This document shows positions 1-7,651 of a stretch of DNA of 64,000 bases, in pieces. The notes under the pieces were generated by a model. That model was not told the DNA's origin. It saw only the letters and a list, made by a program, of their open reading frames with translations, and did no database searches. Every line of letters begins with the position of its first letter. Position 1 is the first letter of the stretch. The stretch comes from Microcoleus sp036705565 (lineage in GTDB: Bacteria > Cyanobacteriota > Cyanobacteriia > Cyanobacteriales > Microcoleaceae), in NCBI GenBank assembly GCA_036705565.1, contig JAUBUY010000027.1. One strand, given 5' to 3'. Both the position numbers and the translations under genes were made by a program.

Positions 1-53
1 TTACTTAAATGGCTTAATTGGTAGACCGCCAAAAACTGCACAAGTATAAATAC

Positions 54-467
54 TTATTGCAAAAGTGACATGCTCCCGATCGCCACTTTGACGCACAAGT
101 CGATCGTTTGAGTTGTGTCAGCTTTGGGAGTGAGGCGGTTGAGAAAGGAAAGAAAGCCGATGTTTTCGCCGATTTTATTCGCCATAGCCGTTGCACCTAA
201 CGCACTGTCGGCGCTGTCTGCTAACTGGTAAAGCCTGACTACGCCTTGATATGGCTCGTTGGGGTTAGCGTAAAGCTCGATCGCGCGATCGCGAATTTTC
301 TCAACTAATTTGCGCTTTGTTTCCCCTGTCAGCGCTTGAATAGTATTATCAAAACCCGTGAGATTGTTCCACTCCCCCGGAACCACAAAATCGAGAGATT
401 TTAACATCATCACAGTGACGCCACCCGACGGCAAATTGTCAACCAATTCAACAATAGACTTGCTCAT
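54..467 (-). CDS. Conserved hypothetical protein
   Basis: I do not recognise this 137-residue protein. It has no obvious membrane segment or signal peptide and looks soluble and helical. Its central part mixes charged residues with a pattern ending in REDAIELY-like text (IRDRAIELYANPNEPYQG). I place the start at the ATG at 467, because an AGGAG ribosome-binding site lies about six bases upstream; a TTG three bases earlier in frame is less likely. It is transcribed away from the methyltransferase gene at 751. Coding status is supported by the ribosome-binding site and by typical cyanobacterial codon use. No function is proposed. Confidence 0.6.
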   Translation of the reverse strand: MSKSIVELVDNLPSGGVTVMMLKSLDFVVPGEWNNLTGFDNTIQALTGETKRKLVEKIRDRAIELYANPNEPYQGVVRLYQLADSADSALGATAMANKIGENIGFLSFLNRLTPKADTTQTIDLCVKVAIGSMSLLQ

Positions 468-750
468 CAAAAACTCCTGAATAGCCCGATTTAAAGTGTT
501 CTTCCAAATACTCCAACTTCAGCAAATCCGATTCCCGATTCCCGGTAAATTCCCCAGCACTAACTAGGCAAGCACAAATAAATATTATACCACCCGATCC
601 ACTTTTGCCCTACTCCGATCTTTTCTCTCTTCTCGCTCCTCTGCGTTCTCTGCGCCCTCTGCGGTTCATTAAAAAAAGTCTTTATATTGACCAACTCAAA
701 ATCGCCCAAACGTGTTAAAATAGAGGGCGCAAAATAGAAAAACCTAAAAA

Positions 751-1686
751 ATGACTGTTGCAGTTAACAAAACTCCCGGATTAGCCTCGCGTTTAGTAAA
801 TGGCGTACTCTCCATCAAGCCTTTAGCTAATCTAGCCAAGCACCAAGCGCGGGAAATGATGATAACAAGAGCCGAAAAAATTGGAGTGCATTGGCGACAA
901 GAAGCCCAAGCACTTTTAGCTCGAAATTGGGATGCAGAATTGCTCAGCGTTCAAAATCCCGATCTGGTTTACCCGAAATATTATCTAACTTCATTCCACG
1001 CTTACGAACAAGGTAATATGAGTTGGGAAGCTGCTACAGAAGTAGAAGTTGCCGCCCGTACAGTTCACGCCACAATTTGGCCGGAAGCGGGTGCAGAAGG
1101 CGATGCAAAACTCCGCGCCAGCTATCACGAAGTCATCAAATCTCAAATTGCTTCTTCGCCGCGAGATATTGTTGATTTGGGATGCAGTGTGGGAATGAGT
1201 ACCTTTGCTCTTGGGGAGGTTTACCCGGAAGCGAAGATGACTGGAGTAGAGTTATCGCCTTATTTCTTAGCAGTGGCTAAATACCGTTCCCAACAGCGAG
1301 AATCCCAATCTTTCAATCAAAAATCTCCGACTTGGGTTCATGCTGCTGCTGAATCTACAGGTTTGCCTGCGGCAGCTTTTGATTTAGTTTCTATTTGTTT
1401 AGTTTGTCACGAATTGCCGCAGAAAGCTACTAGAGAAATATTCCGGGAAGCGAGGCGTTTGCTGCGTGTTGGCGGACATTTGACAATTATGGATATGAAT
1501 CCTCAGTCGGAAGTTTATGCCAAAATGCCTCCTTATATTTTAACTTTGCTCAAAAGTACGGAGCCTTATTTGGATCAGTATTTTGGGTTGGATATTGAGC
1601 AAGCTTTGGTTGATTCTGGTTTTGCTGCGCCGACGATTACTTGTAATACAGTCCGACACCGAACTATTGTTGCTGAGGCAAGATAG
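751..1686 (+). CDS. Class I SAM-dependent methyltransferase
   Basis: Predicted soluble methyltransferase of 311 residues. The SAM-binding glycine loop is clear as VDLGCSVGM at residues 141-149, followed by the acidic end of strand 2 (GVELSP, about 165-170) and a Methyltransf_11/25-type core with SICLVCHELP and GGHLTIMDMNP. The first 120 residues are an extra helical region that carries no catalytic motif I can see. The substrate cannot be told from sequence; members of this cyanobacterial group are mostly annotated only as methyltransferases. The ATG at 751 has no strong ribosome-binding site. The gene stands alone, and the spacer downstream carries a palindrome that may end transcription. 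Confidence 0.8.
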   Translation: MTVAVNKTPGLASRLVNGVLSIKPLANLAKHQAREMMITRAEKIGVHWRQEAQALLARNWDAELLSVQNPDLVYPKYYLTSFHAYEQGNMSWEAATEVEVAARTVHATIWPEAGAEGDAKLRASYHEVIKSQIASSPRDIVDLGCSVGMSTFALGEVYPEAKMTGVELSPYFLAVAKYRSQQRESQSFNQKSPTWVHAAAESTGLPAAAFDLVSICLVCHELPQKATREIFREARRLLRVGGHLTIMDMNPQSEVYAKMPPYILTLLKSTEPYLDQYFGLDIEQALVDSGFAAPTITCNTVRHRTIVAEAR

Positions 1687-2090
1687 CGGTTTTCAGTAGA
1701 GTGAAGTACAGATATAGCAATCCTTGCAGGAGTCGTAAATTTTTGACCCCACCCCAACCCTCCCCTTATCAAGGGGAGGGAGTAAGAAATTCACAAATGA
1801 TTGAGGATGGCTAGATCGGGTAGGACACGGCAGTGCCGTGTCTAAAGTTGTATTTATTTAATTCGATTGAAAACTGCTATAAATGGTAAAGTTGCAGAGA
1901 TATTATTCGATCCTTGGGGCGGTGCGTGAGTGTAAATAGTCTAATCTGTGGATTTAAAAATTTCTGCGATCGCGCCCCCTACTGATAAATAATTCCGATG
2001 CTACCGGATTTGATATTAGACAGCCGTAGAAGCTATTCACAGCGCCATTTGTTAGACATTTTGAGAGAACCCTAAAAGAAGGACATCATC
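1687..2090. other. 404-bp spacer with perfect palindrome
   Basis: No gene is visible here. The spacer holds a short GGGGAGGG/CCCTCCCC inverted pair around 1746-1780, common in this genome type, and a perfect 9-bp stem at 1824-1842 (GACACGGCA, one central base, TGCCGTGTC). The palindrome could act as a terminator or be a REP-like repeat. It is not followed by a T-run. Confidence 0.5.
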
Positions 2091-2414
2091 ATGAACTCGA
2101 CAGCACCCTCTCAAAACATCATCGATTGTTTGCAGGTTATCTTGGATGCCACTGCATCGAAAAATTACGAGCTTTTTACCACAGTGGGGGATGCAGGCTA
2201 CAAAGCGAGCATTACACAACAAATGTTTGACGATGTTAGCGAGCAGCTTGCTTCCCGCCTGCAAAAGGGATACTCAATTAATTATTTTGGTGAGATAAAA
2301 CAAGGTAATTTTCCGATTTATTTGTGGAAGCTGAGTTTTGAAGATGGTGGAGATGAATTTGTGGCACACATGACTATGAATGAAGACAAAGTTGCGGGGA
2401 TTTTCATCGAATGA
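2091..2414 (+). CDS. Small NTF2-like hypothetical protein
   Basis: A 107-residue protein with no signal peptide. The order of a long amphipathic N-terminal helix, a QKGYSINYFGEIKQG strand pair and a closing strand set (LWKLSFEDGGDEFVAHMTMNEDKVAGIFIE) resembles the alpha+beta cone fold of NTF2/DUF3887-like proteins. That is inference from pattern only. The ATG at 2091 is preceded by AGAAGGA at a workable distance. A hairpin of dispersed-repeat type (2467-2530) follows the gene and may serve as its terminator. No function is proposed beyond small-ligand binding. Confidence 0.6.
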   Translation: MNSTAPSQNIIDCLQVILDATASKNYELFTTVGDAGYKASITQQMFDDVSEQLASRLQKGYSINYFGEIKQGNFPIYLWKLSFEDGGDEFVAHMTMNEDKVAGIFIE

Positions 2415-2466
2415 CATACAGCATATTCCATGTATATGTAGTACACACAATCTTGAGATCGCCCGT

Positions 2467-2530
2467 GTAAGGTGCGTCGCCATCAACAATCTGCAAGTTT
2501 TATCCAATATCTCGCAGCGACGCACCCTAC
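2467..2530. repeat. GTAAGGTGCGTCGC...GCGACGCACCCTAC hairpin repeat
   Basis: The two 14-base arms are inverted repeats with one mismatch, separated by about 36 bases. The same GTAGGGTGCG/CGCACCCTAC core recurs at 39363-39388 and 42594-42618, so this is a dispersed hairpin family. It lies between two convergent genes, a place where it could end transcription from both sides. Confidence 0.6.
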
Positions 2531-2539
2531 AGATTAACA

Positions 2540-3892
2540 CTACAGCCGATCGCCCACAACCGTTAATCGGAATCGATCGGGCGGCACAAAGGTGATTCCC
2601 CGGCGCGCCGGACGAATTGGCCGATCGAGATTCGATACAAACTCACGGGAAGACAGCACCGTGGCTAAAACCAGCTTCATTTCAAACATCGATAACGCCA
2701 TCCCGATGCAGCTTCGACTCCCGCCTCCAAACGGTAAAAATTCAGAGGCGGAAAACTTGCGATCTAAAAAGCGATCGGGGTTGAACCGGGCGGGATTTTC
2801 GTAGGTTTCAGGGCGACGGTGGGCCAAATAGACACAGGGGATTAAAATCGTTCCCGGTTGATATGTATAGCCTTCGAGTTCGATCGTCCGTTTCACCTTG
2901 CGCGGCTGCGAAATTAAGGCAATTGGATAAACCCGCAGCGCTTCCTTGCAGACTGCTGTTAAGTAGGGCGACTGCGAAAGCGCAATCGGATCGGGATTCT
3001 CGCCTAATTCATCCAATTCCTGCCGCAACCTAGCAAGGCATTCGGGAAACTGATGCAGCCAGTAAAACGCCCAAGTCAAGGCCGATCCAGTCGTTTCATG
3101 TCCCAATAACAACAGCGTCATCAACTGATCGCGCAATTCTCGATCGCCGAGGGATTCGCCGGTGTCGTCGCGGGCCATCATCAACACCGACAGAATATCC
3201 GTGCGAGACGAATCGAGAGATTGCGATCGCCTCTCGGCAATTTCCGCATAAATCAGCGAGTCAATCTGGGCCATCTGCTGCAAAAACTGCCCCCACGGGC
3301 TCCAAGATCCCAAATTTTGCTGCAAGGGTTCAAAGAAAAATTGTAGGGAGTACAGCTCAGAGGTAATCGCCTCTAAAAGCCTGCTGAGCAAGTGTTTCAG
3401 GCGTTCGTAGCGCTCTCCCGGCACTAATCCAAACACGACTTGCAAGATTACTTGCAGCGAAATTTCTGACATTTCTTCGCGGACTGCGATCGCATCTGGG
3501 GCTTTCCAGTCGATCGTCTGCTTTTGCGTCAAATCAACAATCAAATGCCCTTGACTGTGCAACTGTTCCCGATGCAGCGCGGGCATTAATAGCTGTCGCT
3601 GTCGCAGATGTCGCGGCCCTTCATTCATAATTAGGGATTCATTTCCCACCAGCGGGCGAAATATGTTGGTCACTTTGCCAAACTCAAAGGCATCGGCTAA
3701 CGTCGTAAACACCGCCTGAATCGCTTCTGGACTGCCCAGAAACACCACGGGGGGCGAAGCGGGCCCCAACACGCGGGCGGTAAATGTATCGCCGTATTTG
3801 GCCCAGGAGCGATCGAAAAATGCGATCGGGTCAGCTACCAGCGAAAGCGTTTGGAACAAAGCAGGAGAACGAGATCCGGTAGGCAGCGTCAT
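2540..3892 (-). CDS. Cytochrome P450, CYP110-like
   Basis: A 450-residue cytochrome P450. The haem-binding loop FGGGSRSCIG is present with the axial cysteine at residue 395. The I-helix oxygen-binding motif LLLLGHETTGSALTW, the ExxR motif in KEALRVYP and the N-terminal proline-rich entry are all in place. There is no membrane anchor, as expected for a bacterial enzyme. The length and the motif FLPFGGGSRSCIGMALSMFEMK fit the CYP110 group found in filamentous cyanobacteria, whose members oxidise fatty acids, terpenoids or alkanes. The substrate here is unknown, and the electron donor would be a ferredoxin encoded elsewhere. The start is the ATG at 3892, just inside the repeat array that begins at 3895, so the promoter must lie in or beyond that array. 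Confidence 0.9.
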   Translation of the reverse strand: MTLPTGSRSPALFQTLSLVADPIAFFDRSWAKYGDTFTARVLGPASPPVVFLGSPEAIQAVFTTLADAFEFGKVTNIFRPLVGNESLIMNEGPRHLRQRQLLMPALHREQLHSQGHLIVDLTQKQTIDWKAPDAIAVREEMSEISLQVILQVVFGLVPGERYERLKHLLSRLLEAITSELYSLQFFFEPLQQNLGSWSPWGQFLQQMAQIDSLIYAEIAERRSQSLDSSRTDILSVLMMARDDTGESLGDRELRDQLMTLLLLGHETTGSALTWAFYWLHQFPECLARLRQELDELGENPDPIALSQSPYLTAVCKEALRVYPIALISQPRKVKRTIELEGYTYQPGTILIPCVYLAHRRPETYENPARFNPDRFLDRKFSASEFLPFGGGSRSCIGMALSMFEMKLVLATVLSSREFVSNLDRPIRPARRGITFVPPDRFRLTVVGDRL

Positions 3893-3894
3893 TC

Positions 3895-4033
3895 GATTTT
3901 AGATTTTAGATTTTAGATTTTGGATTGACTTGCGCGAGATAAATTCGGGGGCGTGAGGATTTTAGATTTTAGATTTTGGATTGATTCCACGGATAAATCA
4001 CGTGGCGGGTACCACCTTTGAAATTCTTGGTCA
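3895..4033 (+). repeat. Heptamer array plus degenerate composite repeat (copy 1)
   Basis: An array of ATTTTAG-type heptamers is followed at 3927 by GACTTGCGCGAGATAAATTC, a second heptamer array (3959-3983), and then a degraded tail ending in a CACGTGGCGGGTACC segment and TTGGTCA near 4033. The conserved blocks match those of the fuller copies at 4262-4380 (minus), 42668-42783 and 59984-60086. This copy lacks the GGATACAGG block. Confidence 0.6.
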
Positions 4034-4159
4034 TTGAAAAACTGGCGATACAGCAATATTTCTAGTGTATTATCGATCGACCTTGCAGCCTGAAATTTAT
4101 CTGCGATCGATCGCGAAGGCAAGTAGCAAAAATAGTAATGCTATCGGGATCGATCGCAT

Positions 4160-4185
4160 ATTGTACGGCTAGCTTCCCAACCTAA
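4160..4185. repeat. 26-bp duplicate of an ada-like gene segment
   Basis: These 26 bases are identical to 5157-5182, which encode part of the C-terminal tail of the Ada-like protein. Similarity stops on both sides. The spacer therefore holds a scrap of that gene, or both sites hold the same small repeat. Confidence 0.6.
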
Positions 4186-4261
4186 ACTGCTAAAAGTTGT
4201 AGTTTTAGATCAAATGGATGCTAGCGATCGTGTGTTTGGCATTATGCTCACGAAAATCAAA

Positions 4262-4433
4262 TGACCGAAAGCATCCAGGATACCCGCCACGTGATTCATT
4301 CCGAAAGTAGACTCAGGACCGGTGAAATAAAAAACCTGTATCCGATGAAACTTGCCGAACGTATTTATCTCGCGCAAGTCAATGCTTCAATTCTTTAATC
4401 TAAAATCTAAAATCTAAAATCTAAAATCGATTG
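4262..4433 (-). repeat. Composite repeat (copy 2) with heptamer array
   Basis: On the minus strand the order is: heptamer array (4433-4396), AAAGAATTGAAGCATT, then GACTTGCGCGAGATAAAT, a GGATACAGGTTTTTTATTTC block, CCTGAGTCT, and a closing GTATCCTGGATGCTTTCGGTCA-like end at 4262. It is the best match to copies at 42668 and 59984. Copies 1 and 2 face each other across about 230 bp upstream of the P450 and of the toxin-antitoxin pair. Confidence 0.7.
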
Positions 4434-4485
4434 ACTTTGGGATACAATTGTTGTAAAAGCTGGTAGCCAGTTGGCTGAATTTGTT

Positions 4486-4710
4486 ATGACATTAACATCC
4501 CGTGTTGTTCATAGCGACCCCGATATTCTGGGGGGAACCCCTGTTTTTGTTGGGACTCGTGTACCAATGAGAACCCTACTTGACTATCTTGAGGCTGGTG
4601 ATTCATTAGAGGTTTTTCTAGACCATTTCCCTAGTGTCAGTCGGGAACAGACAATTGCAGCTCTTGAATTAGCAAAGGAAATGCTGACAGCCTATGCGAA
4701 TCCTGCTTGA
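4486..4710 (+). CDS. DUF433 antitoxin
   Basis: A 74-residue DUF433 protein, the small winged-helix type that pairs with PIN-like toxins. The signature HSDPDILGGTPVFVGTRVPMRTLLDYLEAG is intact, followed by the usual EALELAKE-like end (AALELAKEMLTAYANPA). I chose the ATG at 4486 over the TTG at 4471 because DUF433 proteins begin only a few residues before this signature. The 3' end overlaps the downstream toxin gene by 17 bases, so the two are translated together. By family knowledge the protein neutralises the partner and probably represses the operon. Confidence 0.85.
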   Translation: MTLTSRVVHSDPDILGGTPVFVGTRVPMRTLLDYLEAGDSLEVFLDHFPSVSREQTIAALELAKEMLTAYANPA

Positions 4711-5020
4711 TGAATGTGCCCCACGACCTTTAAAGCGTGAACTTGCTGATTACGAGATACGCACAGTTGTTGAGATGGGATGGTCAGGAAAAAAGAACGG
4801 TGAATTACTGCTGCTTATGAGTCAAGAGGGCTTCACAATTCTGCTTACCACAGATCAAAATTTGCGTTATCAGCAAAACTTGCAGCAAGCTGGAGTAGCA
4901 GTCGTTGTTCTTGTAGCATCCAGCAACAGACTTCCTGATTTACTTCCTCTGCTACCAGATGCTCGTAACGTTTTGAATACTATTACTCCGGGGGAAGTGA
5001 TTGAAGTCGGAGGTTCTTAA
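4694..5020 (+). CDS. DUF5615 PIN-like toxin
   Basis: A 108-residue DUF5615 (Mut7-C-like PIN fold) protein. The N-terminal acidic motif MRILLDECAP carries the first metal-binding aspartate, and TTDQNLRYQQN supplies the second conserved aspartate region. Both are intact, so a metal-dependent RNase toxin is plausible. It overlaps the DUF433 antitoxin gene upstream by 17 bases, the standard layout for this pair. The pair lies beside inverted repeats of the heptamer family, which fits a mobile accessory module. Confidence 0.85.
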   Translation: MRILLDECAPRPLKRELADYEIRTVVEMGWSGKKNGELLLLMSQEGFTILLTTDQNLRYQQNLQQAGVAVVVLVASSNRLPDLLPLLPDARNVLNTITPGEVIEVGGS

Positions 5021-5074
5021 AAGTTCTCTAGGCGACGCAGCAAAACAACGCCCATGCACCCGATCGCACAGAGG

Positions 5075-6016
5075 TTATTTGTTGGGAACGGAGGTAGTCT
5101 GCAGCGGGTGATTGACACCGTTAGATCGCTCTATTCCTGCGAGGGTGGTTCCGCAGATTGTACGGCTAGCTTCCCAACCTAACATGACTGTTTTACGCTC
5201 TACTCCCCAGCCATAGCCACCGAGTTCTCCAGATTCTCGAATGACTCGGTGACACGGAATTAGATAGCCGATAGGATTGTTACCGATCGCATTTCCTACA
5301 GCTCTAGCAGCAGTTGGGCGAGCTACCATTTGAGCTATAGTTTGATAGGTGGCGATCGCACCAAATGGCAATGTCAAAAGTGCTCGCCAAACTTGAATCT
5401 GAAAGTTAGTGCCTTTTACCAAGAGCGTTAATGGTTTTTGCTCGCTGAGAGTTTCTGAATTGAAAATCAGGTCACACAATGATTGAGTGGCTTGCTCATC
5501 ACGAATAATTTCAGCGTTTTTCCATGCCAATCGCAGTCTTTGTGCGGCGGCTTGTTCGTCTGTTGTATCCAAAAAATAAAGATTACAAATACCACGGGTA
5601 GTTGTCGCAATTAGAGAGGTGCCAAACGGGGTATCATGAATACCATAGCGAATTTGTAAACCTGCTCCGCCTGCTTTGAACTCCCCTGGTGACATTGCTT
5701 CTAAGTTCACAAATAAATCGTGCAATCGTCCGGGACTCGATAGTCTCACGTCCAATGTTAGGTCGAGAAGGCTTTTAGTCTGAGTGATTTTTGACTTGGC
5801 ATATTCAACTGTCAGATATTGCAAAAACCGCTTGGGGCTAATGCCGGCCCATTGAGTAAATAGCCGTTGAAAATGATATTCACTAAGTCCTATGTGTTGG
5901 GCCACAGTTGCCAGATTGGGCTGGTTTAGGTGGTGTTGTCGCATAAAGGCGATCGCCCGAGCAATCCGGTGATAATCTTCGCTAGCATAGACACTCGCAT
6001 TCTGCATCGAAATCAT
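5075..6016 (-). CDS. Ada-like AraC regulator / O6-methylguanine-DNA methyltransferase
   Basis: A 313-residue fusion. Residues about 14-110 form an AraC-type DNA-binding region (HHLNQPNLATVAQHIGLSEYHFQRLFTQWAGISPKRFLQ). Residues about 120-285 form a methylated-DNA-protein-cysteine methyltransferase, with the active site IPCHRV (acceptor cysteine at about residue 255) and the preceding RAVGNAIGNNP. It transfers alkyl groups from O6-alkylguanine to its own cysteine. The N-terminal zinc and phosphotriester-repair domain of E. coli Ada is absent, as in many bacterial homologues, so methylation sensing by that route is unlikely. The C-terminus runs about 30 residues past the usual end, and this tail includes the 26-bp segment duplicated at 4160. 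The ATG at 6016 or the one at 6007 could be the start. Confidence 0.88.
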   Translation of the reverse strand: MISMQNASVYASEDYHRIARAIAFMRQHHLNQPNLATVAQHIGLSEYHFQRLFTQWAGISPKRFLQYLTVEYAKSKITQTKSLLDLTLDVRLSSPGRLHDLFVNLEAMSPGEFKAGGAGLQIRYGIHDTPFGTSLIATTTRGICNLYFLDTTDEQAAAQRLRLAWKNAEIIRDEQATQSLCDLIFNSETLSEQKPLTLLVKGTNFQIQVWRALLTLPFGAIATYQTIAQMVARPTAARAVGNAIGNNPIGYLIPCHRVIRESGELGGYGWGVERKTVMLGWEASRTICGTTLAGIERSNGVNHPLQTTSVPNK

Positions 6017-6112
6017 CTAGTCTAAGTCAAGGGAATAGTGATGTTTCCTCACTTTAGCCATAGAGTAGGCTCAAAGCCACCCGTTTCTTGCGGTGAATGC
6101 AGCCACTCGATT

Positions 6113-6172
6113 TTAGATTTTAGATTTTAGATTTTAGATTGAAGAGATTGAAGAGATTGAAGAGATTGAAGA
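6113..6172. repeat. Heptamer array and GAAGAGATT tandem repeat
   Basis: An ATTTTAG heptamer array at about 6113-6140 is followed directly by four tandem copies of a GAAGAGATT nonamer. It lies between the divergent start of the Ada-like gene and the end of moaB. No gene is seen in 6017-6291. Confidence 0.7.
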
Positions 6173-6291
6173 AAGCGACCTCATATCGTTTCCGGTTGGA
6201 TGGGAATGATCAAGTCAAGGTCGCGCAATTCCACATTCCCCCACGGATCACTCCCCACTCCCCATCATAAGGAGTGTTACCGGAATTGATA

Positions 6292-6798
6292 TCACCCTCC
6301 GCGCAACTGCGTCACCAAGTGAACTAATTCCGGTAAAATTAGCTTTTCCACAGCTAGTTTCACGCCATTGCTAGAGCCAGGAAGAGAAAAGACTAACTTG
6401 CCTTGATACACGCCTGCAACAGCGCGAGAGGCGATCGCCCTCGAACCAATTTCTTGATAGCTCAAAAACCGAAATATCTCCCCAAATCCCGGTAAAATCC
6501 TGTCAAGCAAACTCTCCATCACATCATAAGTCGTATCTCGGGGAGCGATGCCCGTGCCGCCGTTAAAAATGATTGCATCCACATCTTCACGCTGGGAAAA
6601 CGCCTGCATTTGCAATACAATTTTGGCCGCATCATCTTTAACAACAGTGTAAGCTACCACAGAGTGACCCGCATCTTTTAGCAGCTTCTTCGTTAACAAG
6701 CCACTCTTGTCTGTTTCTGCCGAGCGGGTGTCGCTAACAGTAATGATAGCGCAATTTACGGTTATTTTAGATAAGTCGGGGTGAGGGATTTGCGTCAT
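6292..6798 (-). CDS. moaB: Molybdenum cofactor biosynthesis protein MoaB
   Basis: A 168-residue MoaB/Mog-family protein acting in molybdopterin synthesis, in the adenylylation step of the pterin. The family motifs VNCAIITVSDTRSAETDKSG, AIIFNGGTGIAPRDTTYD and LPGSSNGVKLA are all present and full length. I put the start at the ATG at 6798 (MTQIPHPDLSKITVNCAII), since the 11 codons upstream are low quality and family members begin close to this point. It stands as a single gene; in cyanobacteria the product serves nitrate reductase and other molybdoenzymes. Confidence 0.92.
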   Translation of the reverse strand: MTQIPHPDLSKITVNCAIITVSDTRSAETDKSGLLTKKLLKDAGHSVVAYTVVKDDAAKIVLQMQAFSQREDVDAIIFNGGTGIAPRDTTYDVMESLLDRILPGFGEIFRFLSYQEIGSRAIASRAVAGVYQGKLVFSLPGSSNGVKLAVEKLILPELVHLVTQLRGG

Positions 6799-6977
6799 AT
6801 AACAGATATTGAAGGAAAAAGAAAGAAGCAAGAAGGAAGAGGAAATCGGGAAAAGGGAAGAGGGAAGAAGTCATTAGTTAGTTGTGATTTTTTCGTTATT
6901 AGTTATTCATTATCAAATAACTAATAACCAATAACCAATGCCCCACGCCCCATGCCCCATGCCCTATTCCCCATCAA

Positions 6978-7313
6978 TTATGCCTTGCTAAATCCTAAGC
7001 CGTTTGCTTCCGAGTAGCGTTCCATGAAACGCATAAATCGATCCCATTCTGCGGAACTTTTCATTATATAAAGAGCTTCCAAACCAGCAGGCTGACCGTT
7101 GATGAACTTAGCATTAACCTCCCGAGTGAGGAGTTCGCCTTCGTCGTCGATCATGTACATTCCAGTAATGTCTTCGGTACTGGTGCTGCTGAGAGCTTTG
7201 GGATTTTCAAAGATAAACGTGGCAGTGCCTTGCTCTCCGCTTTTAGAACGGGTTAGGCGCACTTCGGGCACAGCATCTTCGTCTATACCCCGAGAGAATT
7301 GAATTTTAGCCAT
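6978..7313 (-). CDS. psb28: Photosystem II assembly factor Psb28
   Basis: A 111-residue Psb28 protein, full length. The sequence from AKIQFSRGIDE through GMYMIDDEGE and MRFMERYSEANGLGF follows the family. Psb28 is a soluble protein on the cytoplasmic face of the thylakoid that binds the CP47 assembly module of photosystem II during assembly and repair. The gene is monocistronic, with a repeat-rich 338-bp spacer upstream that contains a MITE-like element. Confidence 0.95.
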   Translation of the reverse strand: MAKIQFSRGIDEDAVPEVRLTRSKSGEQGTATFIFENPKALSSTSTEDITGMYMIDDEGELLTREVNAKFINGQPAGLEALYIMKSSAEWDRFMRFMERYSEANGLGFSKA

Positions 7314-7481
7314 AATCTGACAGTCGAACCTTAAGGATTGCTTAATTTCTTAATGTTTAATCATAAAACGATTCGGGTACTAGCAAATCAAGACTTGGGA
7401 GAGGGGAAGCGGGTGAGAGTGGGTGAGAGTGAGGCAATCGGAGACAAGGGGGAGGGGAGATAGGTTGGTTCTTCTGAGATA

Positions 7482-7599
7482 TTGCACCATTCTCCATAAT
7501 CATTTCAGGGCGGGATCTCCTGCCCAACCCCTACGCCCCACAAGAAAATCTACTCTTTGTGGAACAGGTCGGAAAGCCTGTTGAGCGAGAATGGTGCAA
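7482..7599. mobile_element. MITE-like palindromic element, copy 1
   Basis: The element is 118 bp long and is bounded by a perfect 13-base inverted repeat, TTGCACCATTCTC at 7482 and GAGAATGGTGCAA at 7587-7599. Similarity in the inverted arms extends a few bases further out. The right half (CTTTGTGGAACAGG...AAGCCTGTTGAGC) matches the copies at 34970-35079 and 35101-35219. It has no coding capacity, so it would be moved by a transposase in trans, if it still moves. Confidence 0.7.
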
Positions 7600-7651
7600 G
7601 ATTTGAGTTATTTGTACCCCAAGTTATCCTCTCCCTTGTCTCCCAATTCCC

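Noticed and set aside
3913..4122. 69-residue minus-strand frame in the P450 upstream region
   Set aside because: It runs through the heptamer array and the degenerate composite repeat, and its C-terminus is encoded by repeat sequence; no ribosome-binding site.
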